Positions 12,673 through 25,520 of a stretch of 64,000 nucleotides of DNA are shown here, piece by piece. Numbering within the stretch: the stretch's first letter is position 1; every line of letters begins with the position of its first letter. The stretch comes from Auanema rhodensis. Taxonomy: Eukaryota > Nematoda > Chromadorea > Rhabditida > Rhabditidae. The notes under the pieces were generated by a model, which had not been told where the DNA came from, did no database searches, and worked only from the letters and a program-made list of their open reading frames with translations. The DNA is taken from contig CAXKVF010000087.1 of assembly GCA_964057225.1 (NCBI GenBank), forward strand, positions 62,001 through 126,000, read 5' to 3'. The translations under genes were made by a program, and so were the position numbers.

Positions 12673-14432
12673 CCATGTCCATATTAGTCTAAAAACGAAT
12701 TTTTATTGATATTGGTGCATGGTAACCACGACTTTGAAATTTACGTGAACTTTAATTTATGCTAATTAAATGTACACGTGATGTGCACTTGGTATGTAAC
12801 TCGCTTCACGTGAAAGATAAAGAGATGCGGTTTTCAAAATTAGATTCCCCATGTCCATATTAGTCTAAAAACAAATTTTTATTGATATTGGTTCATGGTA
12901 ACCATGACTTTGAAATTTACGTGAACTTTAATTTATGCTAATTAAATGTACACGTGATGTGCACTTGGTATGTAACTCGCTTCACGTGAAAGATAAAGAG
13001 ATGCGGTTTTCAAAATTAGATTCCCCATGTCCATATTAGTCTAAAAACAAATTTTTATTGATATTGGTTCATGGTAACCATGACTTTGAAATTTACGTGA
13101 ACTTTAATTTATGCTAATTAAATGTACACGTGATGTGCACTTGGTATGTAACTCGCTTCACGTGAAAGATAAAGAGATACGGTTTTCAAAATTAGATTCC
13201 CCATGTCCATATTAGTCTAAAAACAAATTTTTATTGATATTGGTGCATGGTAACCGTGACTTTGAAATTTACGTGAACTTTAATTTATGCTAATTAAATG
13301 TACACGTGATGTGCACTTGGTATGTAACTCGCTTCACGTGAAAGATAAAGAGATGCGGTTTTCAAAATTAGATTCCCCATGTCCATATTAGTCTAAAAAC
13401 AAATTTTTATTGATATTGGTGCATGGTAACCATGACTTTGAAATTTACGTGAACTTCAATTTATGCTAATTAAATGTACACGTGATAAGCACTTGGTATG
13501 TAACTCGCTTCACGTGAAAGATAAAGAGATGCGGTTTTCAAAATTAGATTCCCCATGTCCATATTAGTCTAAAAACGAATTTTTATCGATATTGGTGCAT
13601 GGTAACCACGACTTTGAAATTTACGTGAACTTTAATTTATGCTAATTAAATGTACACGTGATGTGCACTTGGTATGTAACTCGCTTCACGTAAAAGATAA
13701 AGAGATGCGGTTTTCAAAATTAGATTCCCCATGTCCATATTAGTCTAAAAACAAATTTTTATTGATATTGGTTCATGGTAACCATGACTTTGAAATTTAC
13801 GTGAACTTTAATTTATGCTAATTAAATGTACACGTGATGTGCACTTGGTATGTAACTCGCTTCACGTGAAAGATAAAGAGATGCGGTTTTCAAAATTAGA
13901 TTCCCCATGTCCATATTAGTCTAAAAACAAATTTTTATTGATATTGGTTCATGGTAACCATGACTTTGAAATTTACGTGAATTTTAATTTATGCTAATTA
14001 AATGTACACGTGATGTACACTTGGTATGTAACTCGCTTCACGTGAAAGATAAAGAGATACGGTTTTCAAAATTAGATTCCCCATGTCCATATTAGTCTAA
14101 AAACAAATTTTTATTGATATTGGTGCATGGTAACCGTGACTTTGAAATTTACGTGAACTTTAATTTATGCTAATTAAATGTACACGTGATGTGCACTTGG
14201 TATGTAACTCGCTTCACGTGAAAGATAAAGAGATGCGGTTTTCAAAATTAGATTCCCCATGTCCATATTAGTCTAAAAACAAATTTTTATTGATATTGGT
14301 GCATGGTAACCATGACTTTGAAATTTACGTGAACTTTAATTTATGCTAATTAAATGTACACGTGATGTGCACTTGGTATGTAACTCGCTTCACGTGAAAG
14401 ATAAAGAGATGCGGTTTTCAAAATTAGATTCC
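12673..14432 (+). repeat. Five-monomer (880-bp) higher-order repeat, two copies
   Basis: Units 12673-13552 and 13553-14432 share the same order of marks. AACGAATTT occurs at 12697 and 13577, ACCACG follows, then two GGTTC units. AGATACGG occurs at 13179 and 14059, and ACCGTG at 13256 and 14136. All offsets are 880 bp. Copies differ by private substitutions such as TATCGAT, CGTAAAAG and GATAAGC. An AACGAATTT/ACCACG unit reappears at 14609-14784, six units on. Confidence 0.85.
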
Positions 14433-15306
14433 CCATGTCCATATTAGTCTAAAAACAAGTTTTTATTGATATTGGTGCATGGTAACCATGACTTTGAAAT
14501 TTACGTGAACTTTAATTTATGCTAATTAAATGTACACGTGATGTGCACTTGGTATGTAACTCGCTTCACGTGAAAGATAAAGAGATGCGGTTTTCAAAAT
14601 CAGATTCCCCATGTCCATATTAGTCTAAAAACGAATTTTTATTGATATTGGTGCATGGTAACCACGACTTTGAAATTTACGTGAACTTTAATTTATGCTA
14701 ATTAAATGTACACGTGATGTGCACTTGGTATGTAACTCGCTTCACGTGAAAGATAAAGAGATGCGGTTTTCAAAATTAGATTCCCCATGTCCATATTAGT
14801 CTAAAAACAAATTTTTATTGATATTGGTTCATGGTAACCATGACTTTGAAATTTACGTGAACTTTAATTAATGCTAATTAAATGTACACGTGATGTGCAC
14901 TTGGTATGTAACTCGCTTCACGTGAAAGATGAAGAGATGCGGTTCTCAAAATTAGATTCCTCATGTCCATATTAGTCTAAAAACAAATTTGTATTGATAT
15001 TGGTGCATGGTAACCATGACTTTGAAATTTACGTGAACTTTAATTTATGCTAATTAAATGTACACGTGATGTGCACTTGGTATGTAACTCGCTTCACGTG
15101 AAAGATAAAGAGATGCGGTTTTCAAAATTAGATTTCCCATGTCCATATTAGTCTAAAAACAAATTTTTATTGATATTGGTGCATGGTAACCATGACTTTG
15201 AAATTTACGTGAACTTTAATTTATGCTAATTAAATGTACACGTGATGTGCACTTGGTATGTAACTCGCTTCACGTGAAAGATGAAGAGATGCGGTTTTCA
15301 AAATTA

Positions 15307-17946
15307 TATTCCCCATGTCCATATTAGTCTAAAAACAAATTTTTATTGATATTGGTGCTTGGTAACCATGACTTTGAAATTTACGTGAACTTTAATTTAT
15401 GCTAATTAAATGTACACTTGATGTGCACTTGGTATGTAACTCGCTTCACGTGAAAGATAAAGAGATGCGGTTTTCAAAATTAGATTCCCCATGTCCATAT
15501 TAGTCTAAAAACAAATTTTTATTGATATTGGTTCATGGTAACCATGACTTTGAAATTTACGTGAACTTTAATTTATGCTAATTAAATTTAGACGTGATGT
15601 GCACTTGGTATGTAACTCGCTTCACGTGAAAGATAAAGAGATGCGGTTTTCAAAATTAGATTCCCCATGTCCATATTAGTCTAAAAACAAATTTTTATTG
15701 ATATTGGTGCATGGTAACCATGACTTTGAAATTTACGTGAACTTTAATTTATGCTAATTAAATGTACACGTGATGTGCACTTGGAATGTAACTCGCTTCA
15801 CGTGAAAGATAAAGAGATGCGGTTTTCAAAATTAGATTCCCCATGTCCATATTAGTCTAAAAACAAATTTTTATTGATATTGGTTCATGGTAACCATGAC
15901 TTTGAAATTTACGTGAACTTTAATTTATGCTAATTGAATGTACACGTGATGTGCACTTGGTATGTAACTCGCTTCACGTGAAAGATAAAGAGATACGGTT
16001 TTCAAAATTAGATTCCCCATGTCCATATTAGTCTAAAAACAAATTTTTATTGATATTGGTGCATGGTAACCGTGACTTTGAAATTTACGTGAACTTTAAT
16101 TTATGCTAATTAAATGTACACGTGATGTGCACTTGGTATGTAACTCGCTTCACGTGAAAGATAAAGAGATGCGGTTTTCAAAATTATATTCCCCATGTCC
16201 ATATTAGTCTAAAAACAAATTTTTATTGATATTGGTGCTTGGTAACCATGACTTTGAAATTTACGTGAACTTTAATTTATGCTAATTAAATGTACACTTG
16301 ATGTGCACTTGGTATGTAACTCGCTTCACGTGAAAGATAAAGAGATGCGGTTTTCAAAATTAGATTCCCCATGTCCATATTAGTCTAAAAACAAATTTTT
16401 ATTGATATTGGTTCATGGTAACCATGACTTTGAAATTTACGTGAACTTTAATTTATGCTAATTAAATTTAGACGTGATGTGCACTTGGTATGTAACTCGC
16501 TTCACGTGAAAGATAAAGAGATGCGGTTTTCAAAATTAGATTCCCCATGTCCATATTAGTCTAAAAACAAATTTTTATTGATATTGGTGCATGGTAACCA
16601 TGACTTTGAAATTTACGTGAACTTTAATTTATGCTAATTAAATGTACACGTGATGTGCACTTGGAATGTAACTCGCTTCACGTGAAAGATAAAGAGATGC
16701 GGTTTTCAAAATTAGATTCCCCATGTCCATATTAGTCTAAAAACAAATTTTTATTGATATTGGTTCATGGTAACCATGACTTTGAAATTTACGTGAACTT
16801 TAATTTATGCTAATTGAATGTACACGTGATGTGCACTTGGTATGTAACTCGCTTCACGTGAAAGATAAAGAGATACGGTTTTCAAAATTAGATTCCCCAT
16901 GTCCATATTAGTCTAAAAACAAATTTTTATTGATATTGGTGCATGGTAACCGTGACTTTGAAATTTACGTGAACTTTAATTTATGCTAATTAAATGTACA
17001 CGTGATGTGCACTTGGTATGTAACTCGCTTCACGTGAAAGATAAAGAGATGCGGTTTTCAAAATTATATTCCCCATGTCCATATTAGTCTAAAAACAAAT
17101 TTTTATTGATATTGGTGCTTGGTAACCATGACTTTGAAATTTACGTGAACTTTAATTTATGCTAATTAAATGTACACTTGATGTGCACTTGGTATGTAAC
17201 TCGCTTCACGTGAAAGATAAAGAGATGCGGTTTTCAAAATTAGATTCCCCATGTCCATATTAGTCTAAAAACAAATTTTTATTGATATTGGTTCATGGTA
17301 ACCATGACTTTGAAATTTACGTGAACTTTAATTTATGCTAATTAAATTTAGACGTGATGTGCACTTGGTATGTAACTCGCTTCACGTGAAAGATAAAGAG
17401 ATGCGGTTTTCAAAATTAGATTCCCCATGTCCATATTAGTCTAAAAACAAATTTTTATTGATATTGGTGCATGGTAACCATGACTTTGAAATTTACGTGA
17501 ACTTTAATTTATGCTAATTAAATGTACACGTGATGTGCACTTGGAATGTAACTCGCTTCACGTGAAAGATAAAGAGATGCGGTTTTCAAAATTAGATTCC
17601 CCATGTCCATATTAGTCTAAAAACAAATTTTTATTGATATTGGTTCATGGTAACCATGACTTTGAAATTTACGTGAACTTTAATTTATGCTAATTGAATG
17701 TACACGTGATGTGCACTTGGTATGTAACTCGCTTCACGTGAAAGATAAAGAGATACGGTTTTCAAAATTAGATTCCCCATGTCCATATTAGTCTAAAAAC
17801 AAATTTTTATTGATATTGGTGCATGGTAACCGTGACTTTGAAATTTACGTGAACTTTAATTTATGCTAATTAAATGTACACGTGATGTGCACTTGGTATG
17901 TAACTCGCTTCACGTGAAAGATAAAGAGATGCGGTTTTCAAAATTA
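15307..17946 (+). repeat. Five-monomer (880-bp) higher-order repeat, three tandem copies
   Basis: The rare change ATTATATT at 15307, 16187 and 17067 begins three 880-bp copies. In each copy the order is GTGCTTGG with CACTTG, then GGTTC with TTTAGACG, GGTGC with GGAATG, GGTTC with TAATTGAATG and AGATACGG, and GGTGC with ACCGTG. I saw no difference between copies at these marks, so the amplification looks recent. Confidence 0.92.
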
Positions 17947-18832
17947 GATTCCCCATGTCCATATTAGTCTAAAAACAAATTTCTATTGATATTGGTGCAT
18001 GGTAACCATGACTTTGAAATTTACGTGAACTTTAATTTATGCTAATTAAATGTACACGTGATGTGCACTTGGTATGTAACTCGCTTCACGTGAAAGATAA
18101 AGAGATGCGGTTTTCAAAATTAGATTCCCCATGTCCATATTAGTCTAAAAACAAATTTTTATTGATATTGGTTCATGGTAACCATGACTTTGAAATTTAC
18201 GTGAACTTTAATTTATGCTAATTAAATGTACACGTGATGTGCACTTGGTATGTAACTCGCTTCACGTGAAAGATAAAGAGATACGGTTTTCAAAATTAGA
18301 TTCCCCATGTCCATATTAGTCTAAAAACAAATTTTTATTGATATTGGTGCATGGTAACCGTGACTTTGAAATTTACGTGAACTTTAATTTATGCTAATTA
18401 AATGTACACGTGATGTGCACTTGGTATGTAACTCGCTTCACGTGAAAGATAAAGAGATACGGTTTTCAAAATTAGATTCCCCATGTCCATATTAGTCTAA
18501 AAACAAATTTTTATTGATATTGGTGCATGGTAACCGTGACTTTGAAATTTACGTGAACTTTAATTTATGCTAATTAAATGTACGCGTGATGTGCACTCGG
18601 TATGTAACTCGCTTCACGTGAAAGATAAAGAGATGCGGTTTTCAAAATTAGATTGCCCATGTCCATATTAGTCTAAAAACAAATTTTTATTGATATTGGT
18701 TCATGGTAACCATGACTTTGAAATTTACGTGAACTTTAATTTATGCTAATTAAATGTACACGTGATGTGCACTTGGTATGTAACTCGCTTCACGTGAAAG
18801 ATAAAGAGATACGGTTTTCAAAATTAGATTCC

Positions 18833-20592
18833 CCATGTCCATATTAGTCTAAAAACAAATTTTTATTGATATTGGTTCATGGTAACCATGACTTTGAAAT
18901 TTACGTGAACTTTAATTTATGCTAATTAAATGTACACGTGATGTGCACTTGGTATGTAACTCGCTTCACGTGAAAGATAAAGAGATACGGTTTTCAAAAT
19001 TAGATTCCCCATGTCCATATTAGTCTAAAAACAAATTTTTATTGATATTGGTGCATGGTAACCGTGACTTTGAAATTTACGTGAACTTTAATTTATGCTA
19101 ATTAAATGTACACGTGATGTGCACTCGGTATGTAACTCGCTTCACGTGAAAGATAAAGAGATGCGGTTTTCAAAATTAGATTGCCCATGTCCATATTAGT
19201 CTAAAAACAAATTTTTATTGATATTGGTTCATGGTAACCATGACTTTGAAATTTACGTGAACTTTAATTTATGCTAATTAAATGTACACGTGATGTGCAC
19301 TTGGTATGTAACTCGCTTCACGTGAAAGATAAAGAGATACGGTTTTAAAAATTAGATTGCCCATGTCCATATTAGTCTAAAAACAAATTTTAATTGATAT
19401 TGGTTCATGGTAACCATGACTTTGAAATTTACGTGAACTTTAATTTATGCTAATTAAATGTACACGTGATGTGCACTTGGTATGTAACTCGCTTCACGTG
19501 AAAGATAAAGTGATGCGGTTTTCAAAATTAGATTCCCCATGTCCATATTAGTCTAAAAACAAATTTTTATTGATATTGGTGCATGGTAACCATGACTTTG
19601 AATTTTACGTGAACTTTAATTTATGCTAATTAAATGTACACGTGATGTGCACTTGGTATGTAACTCGCTTCACGTGAAAGATAAAGAGATGCGGTTTTCA
19701 AAATTAGATTCCCCATGTCCATATTAGTCTAAAAACAAATTTTTATTGATATTGGTTCATGGTAACCATGACTTTGAAATTTACGTGAACTTTAATTTAT
19801 GCTAATTAAATGTACACGTGATGTGCACTTGGTATGTAACTCGCTTCACGTGAAAGATAAAGAGATACGGTTTTCAAAATTAGATTCCCCATGTCCATAT
19901 TAGTCTAAAAACAAATTTTTATTGATATTGGTGCATGGTAACCGTGACTTTGAAATTTACGTGAACTTTAATTTATGCTAATTAAATGTACACGTGATGT
20001 GCACTCGGTATGTAACTCGCTTCACGTGAAAGATAAAGAGATGCGGTTTTCAAAATTAGATTGCCCATGTCCATATTAGTCTAAAAACAAATTTTTATTG
20101 ATATTGGTTCATGGTAACCATGACTTTGAAATTTACGTGAACTTTAATTTATGCTAATTAAATGTACACGTGATGTGCACTTGGTATGTAACTCGCTTCA
20201 CGTGAAAGATAAAGAGATACGGTTTTCAAAATTAGATTGCCCATGTCCATATTAGTCTAAAAACAAATTTTAATTGATATTGGTTCATGGTAACCATGAC
20301 TTTGAAATTTACGTGAACTTTAATTTATGCTAATTAAATGTACACGTGATGTGCACTTGGTATGTAACTCGCTTCACGTGAAAGATAAAGTGATGCGGTT
20401 TTCAAAATTAGATTCCCCATGTCCATATTAGTCTAAAAACAAATTTTTATTGATATTGGTGCATGGTAACCATGACTTTGAATTTTACGTGAACTTTAAT
20501 TTATGCTAATTAAATGTACACGTGATGTGCACTTGGTATGTAACTCGCTTCACGTGAAAGATAAAGAGATGCGGTTTTCAAAATTAGATTCC
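18833..20592 (+). repeat. Five-monomer (880-bp) higher-order repeat, two copies
   Basis: Copies 18833-19712 and 19713-20592 share AGATACGG, ACCGTG, GCACTCGG, GATTGCCC (19181 and 20061 lines), TTTTAATTG, AAAGTGATGCGG and GAATTTTAC marks in the same order, all 880 bp apart. One difference is visible: A at 19347 against C at 20227. Related GCACTCGG/GATTGCCC units just upstream, near 18593-18655, suggest the block grew from a shorter seed. Confidence 0.9.
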
Positions 20593-22000
20593 CCATGTCC
20601 ATATTAGTCTAAAAACAAATTTTTATTGATATTGGTGCATGGTAACCATGACTTTGAAATTTACGTGAACTTTAATTTATGCTAATTAAATGTACACGTG
20701 ATGTGCACTTGGTATGTAACTCGCTTCACGTGAAAGATGAAGAGATGCGGTTTTCAAAATTAGATTCCCCATGTCCATATTAGTCTAAAAACAAATTTTT
20801 ATTGATATTGGTGCATGGTAACCATGACTTTGAAATTTACGTGAACTTTAATTTATGCTAATTAAATGTACACTTGATGTGCACTTGGTATGTAACTCGC
20901 TTCACGTGAAAGATAAAGAGATGCGGTTTTCAAAATTAGATTCCCCATGTCCATATTAGTCTAAAAACAAATTTTTATTGATATTGGTGCATGGTAACCA
21001 TGACTTTGAAATTTACGTGAACTTTAATTTATGCTAATTAAATGTACACTTGATGTGCACTTGGTATGTAACTCGCTTCACGTGAAAGATAAAGAGATGC
21101 GGTTTTCAAAATTAGATTCCCCATGTCCATATTAGTCTAAAAACAAATTTTTATTGATATTGGTGCATGGTAACCATGACTTTGAAATTTACGTGAACTT
21201 TAATTTATGCTAATTAAATTTAGACGTGATGTGCACTTGGTATGTAACTCGTTTCACGTGAAAGATAAAGAGATGCGGTTTTCAAAATTAGATTCCCCAT
21301 GTCCATATTAGTCTAAAAACAAATTTTTATTGATATTGGTGCATGGTAACCATGACTTTGAAATTTACGTGAACTTTAATTTATGCTAATTAAATGTACA
21401 CGTGATGTGCACTTGGTATGTAACTCGCTTCACGTGAAAGATAAAGAGATACGGTTTTCAAAATTAGATTCCCCATGTCCATATTAGTCTAAAAACAAAT
21501 TTTTATTGATATTGGTGCATGGTAACCGTGACTTTGAAATTTACGTGAACTTTAATTTATGCTAATTAAATGTACACGTGATGTGCACTTGGTATGTAAC
21601 TCGCTTCACGTGAAAGATAAAGAGATGCGGTTTTCAAAATTAGATTCCCCATGTCCATATTAGTCTAAAAACAAATTTTTATTGATATTGCTTCATGGTA
21701 ACCATGACTTTGAAATTTACGTGAACTTTAATTTATGCTAATTAAATGTACACGTGATGTGCACTTGGTATGTAACTCGCTTCACGTGAAAGATAAAGAG
21801 ATGCGGTTTTCTAAATTAGATTCCCCATGTCCATATTAGTCTAAAAACAAATTTTTATTGATATTGGTGCATGGTAACCATGACTTTGAAATTTACGTGA
21901 ACTTTAATTTATGCTAATTAAATGTACACGTGATGTGCACTTGGTATGTAACTCGCTTCACGTGAAAGATAAAGAGATGCGGTTTTCAAAATTAGATTCC

Positions 22001-23232
22001 CCATGTCCATATTAGTCTAAAAACGAATTTTTATTGATATTGGTGCATGGTAACCACGACTTTGAAATTTACGTGAACTTTAATTTATGCTAATTAAATG
22101 TACACGTGATGTGCACTTGGTATGTAACTCGCTTCACGTGAAAGATAAAGAGATGCGGTTTTCAAAATTAGATTCCCCATGTCCATATTAGTCTAAAAAC
22201 AAATTTTTATTGATATTGGTTCATGGTAACCATGACTTTGAATTTTACGTGAACTTTTATTTATGCTAATTAAATGTACACGTGATGTGCACTTGGTATG
22301 TAACTCGCTTCACGTGAAAGATAAAGAAATGCGGTTTTCAAAATTAGATTCCCCATGTCCATATTAGTCTAAAAACAAATTTTTATTGATATTGGTTCAT
22401 GGTAACCATGACTTTGAAATTTACGTGAACTTTAATTTATGCTAATTAAATGTACACGTGATGTGCACTTGGTATGTAACTCGCTTCACGTGAAAGATAA
22501 AGAGATGCGGTTTTCAAAATTAGATTCCCCATGTCCATATTAGTCTAAAAACAAATTTTTATTGATATTGCTTCATGGTAACCATGACTTTGAAATTTAC
22601 GTGAACTTTAATTTATGCTAATTAAATGTACACGTGATGTGCACTTGGTATGTAACTCGCTTCACGTGAAAGATAAAGAGATGCGGTTTTCAAAATTAGA
22701 TTCCCCATGTCCATATTAGTCTAAAAACAAATTTTTATTGATATTGCTTCATGGTAACCATGACTTTGAAATTTACGTGAACTTTAATTTATGCTAATTA
22801 AATGTACACGTGATGTGCACTTGGTATGTAACTCGCTTCACGTGAAAGATAAAGAGATGCGGTTTTCAAAATTAGATTCCCCATGTCCATATTAGTCTAA
22901 AAACAAATTTTTATTGATATTGGTGCATGGTAACCATGACTTTGAAATTTACGTGAACTTTAATTTATGCTAATTAAATGTACACTTGATGTGCACTTGG
23001 TATGTAACTCGCTTCACGTGAAAGATAAAGAGATGCGGTTTTCAAAATTAGATTCCCCATGTCCATATTAGTCTAAAAACAAATTTTTATTGATATTGGT
23101 GCATGGTAACCATGACTTTGAAATTTACGTGAACTTTAATTTATGCTAATTAAATGTACACGTGATGTGCACTTGGTATGTAACTCGCTTCACGTGAAAG
23201 ATAAAGAGATGCGGTTTTCAAAATTAGATTCC
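22001..23232 (+). repeat. Seven-monomer block duplicated at 41889-43120
   Basis: The order of marks is AACGAATTT/ACCACG, then GGTTC with GAATTTTAC, CTTTTATTT and AGAAATGCGG, then GGTTC, GCTTC, GCTTC, GGTGC with CACTTG (22986) and GGTGC. The same order is seen 19888 bp (113 monomers) downstream. The GCTTC monomer type makes its first appearance in the window just before this block, at about 21691. Confidence 0.85.
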
Positions 23233-23408
23233 CCATGTCCATATTAGTCTAAAAACAAATTTTTATTGATATTGGTGCATGGTAACCATGACTTTGAAAT
23301 TTACGTGAACTTTAATTTATGCTAATTAAATGTACACGTGATGTGCAATTGGTATGTAACTCGCTTCACGTGAAAGATAAAGAGATGCGGTTTTCAAAAT
23401 TAGATTCC

Positions 23409-24816
23409 CCATGTCCATATTAGTCTAAAAACAAATTTTTATCGATATTGGTTCATGGTAACCATGACTTTGAAATTTACGTGAACTTTAATTTATGCTA
23501 ATTAAATGTACACGTGATGTGCACTTGGTATGTAACTCGCTTCACGTGAAAGATAAAGAGATGCGGTTTTCAAAATTAGATTCCCCATGTCCATATTAGT
23601 CTAAAAACAAATTTTTATTGATATTGGTGCATGGTAACCATGACTTTGAAATTTACGTGAACTTTAATTTATGCTAATTAAATGTACACGTGATGTGCAC
23701 TTGGTATGTAACTCGCTTCACGTGAAAGATAAAGAGATGCGGTTTTCAAAATTAGATTCCCCATGTCCATATTAGTCTAAAAACAAATTTTTATTGATAT
23801 TGGTGCATGGTAACCATGACTTTGAAATTTACGTGAACTTTAATTTATGCTAATTAAATGTACACGTGATGTGCACTTGGTATGTAACTCGCTTCACGTG
23901 AAAGATAAAGAGATACGGTTTTCAAAATTAGATTCCCCATGTCCATATTAGTCTAAAAACAAATTTTTATTGATATTGGTGCATGGTAACCGTGACTTTG
24001 AAATTTACGTGAACTTTAATTTATGCTAATTAAATGTACACGTGATGTGCACTTGGTATGTAACTCGCTTCACGTGAAAGATAAAGAGATGCGGTTTTCA
24101 AAATTAGATTCCCCATGTCCATATTAGTCTAAAAACAAATTTTTATTGATATTGGTGCATGGTAACCATGACTTTGAAATTTACGTGAACTTTAATTTAT
24201 GCTAATTAAATGTACACGTGATGTGCACTTGGTATGTAACTCGCTTCACGTGAAAGATAAAGAGATGCGGTTTTCAAAATTAGATTCCCCATGTCCATAT
24301 TACTCTAAAAACAAATTTTTATTGATATTGGTGCATGGTAACCATGACTTTGAAATTTACGTGAACTTTAATTTATGCTAATTAAATGTACACGTGATGT
24401 GCACTTGGTATGTAACTCGCTTCACGTGAAAGATAAAGAGATGCGGTTTTCAAAATTAGATTTCCCATGTCCATATTAGTCTAAAAACAAATTTTTATTG
24501 ATATTGCTTCATGGTAACCATGACTTTGAAATTTACGTGAACTTTAATTTATGCTAATTAAATGTACACTTGATGTGCACTTGGTATGTAACTCGCTTCA
24601 CGTGAAAGATAAAGAGATGCGGTTTTCAAAATTAGATTCCCCATGTCCATATTAGTCTAAAAACAAATTTTTATTGATATTGGTGCATGGTAACCATGAC
24701 TTTGAAATTTACGTGAACTTTAATTTATGCTAATTAAATGTACACTTGATGTGCACTTGGTATGTAACTCGCTTCACGTGAAAGATAAAGAGATGCGGTT
24801 TTCAAAATTAGATTCC
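23409..24816 (+). repeat. Eight-monomer block duplicated at 40129-41536
   Basis: The order is TATCGAT at 23443, AGATACGG 23915, ACCGTG 23992, TACTCT 24303, GATTTCCC with GCTTC and CACTTG 24570, then CACTTG 24746. Each mark recurs at +16720 bp (95 monomers). The TACTCT unit is the one whose lost TAG stop opens a spurious 60-codon frame. Confidence 0.85.
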
Positions 24817-25520
24817 CCATGTCCATATTAGTCTAAAAACAAATTTTTATTGATATTGGTGCATGGTAACCATGACTTTGAAATTTACGTGAACTTTAAT
24901 TTATGCTAATTAAATGTACACGTGATGTGCACTTGGTATGTAACTCGCTTCACGTGAAAGATAAAGAGATGCGGTTTTCAAAATTAGATTCCCCATGTCC
25001 ATATTAGTCTAAAAACAAATTTTTATTGATATTGGTGCATGGTAACCATGACTTTGAAATTTACGTGAACTTTAATTTATGCTAATTAAATGTACACGTG
25101 ATGTGCAATTGGTATGTAACTCGCTTCACGTGAAAGATAAAGAGATGCGGTTTTCAAAATTAGATTCCCCATGTCCATATTAGTCTAAAAACAAATTTTT
25201 ATTGATATTGCTTCATGGTAACCATGACTTTGAAATTTACGTGAACTTTAATTTATGCTAATTAAATGTACACGTGATGTGCACTTGGTATGTAACTCGC
25301 TTCACGTGAAAGATAAAGAGATGCGGTTTTCAAAATTAGATTCCCCATGTCCATATTAGTCTAAAAACAAATTTTTATCGATATTGGTTCATGGTAACCA
25401 TGACTTTGAAATTTACGTGAACTTTAATTTATGCTAATTAAATGTACACGTGATGTGCACTTGGTATGTAACTCGCTTCACGTGAAAGATAAAGAGATGC
25501 GGTTTTCAAAATTAGATTCC

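Noticed and set aside
24199-24381. A 60-codon open frame, repeated identically at 32999, 35287, 39335 and 40919, as a possible small gene
   Set aside because: It is satellite sequence translated across one monomer and into the next. It opens only because one TAG became TAC, has no conserved domain or signal that I recognise, and other monomers are closed in the same frame.
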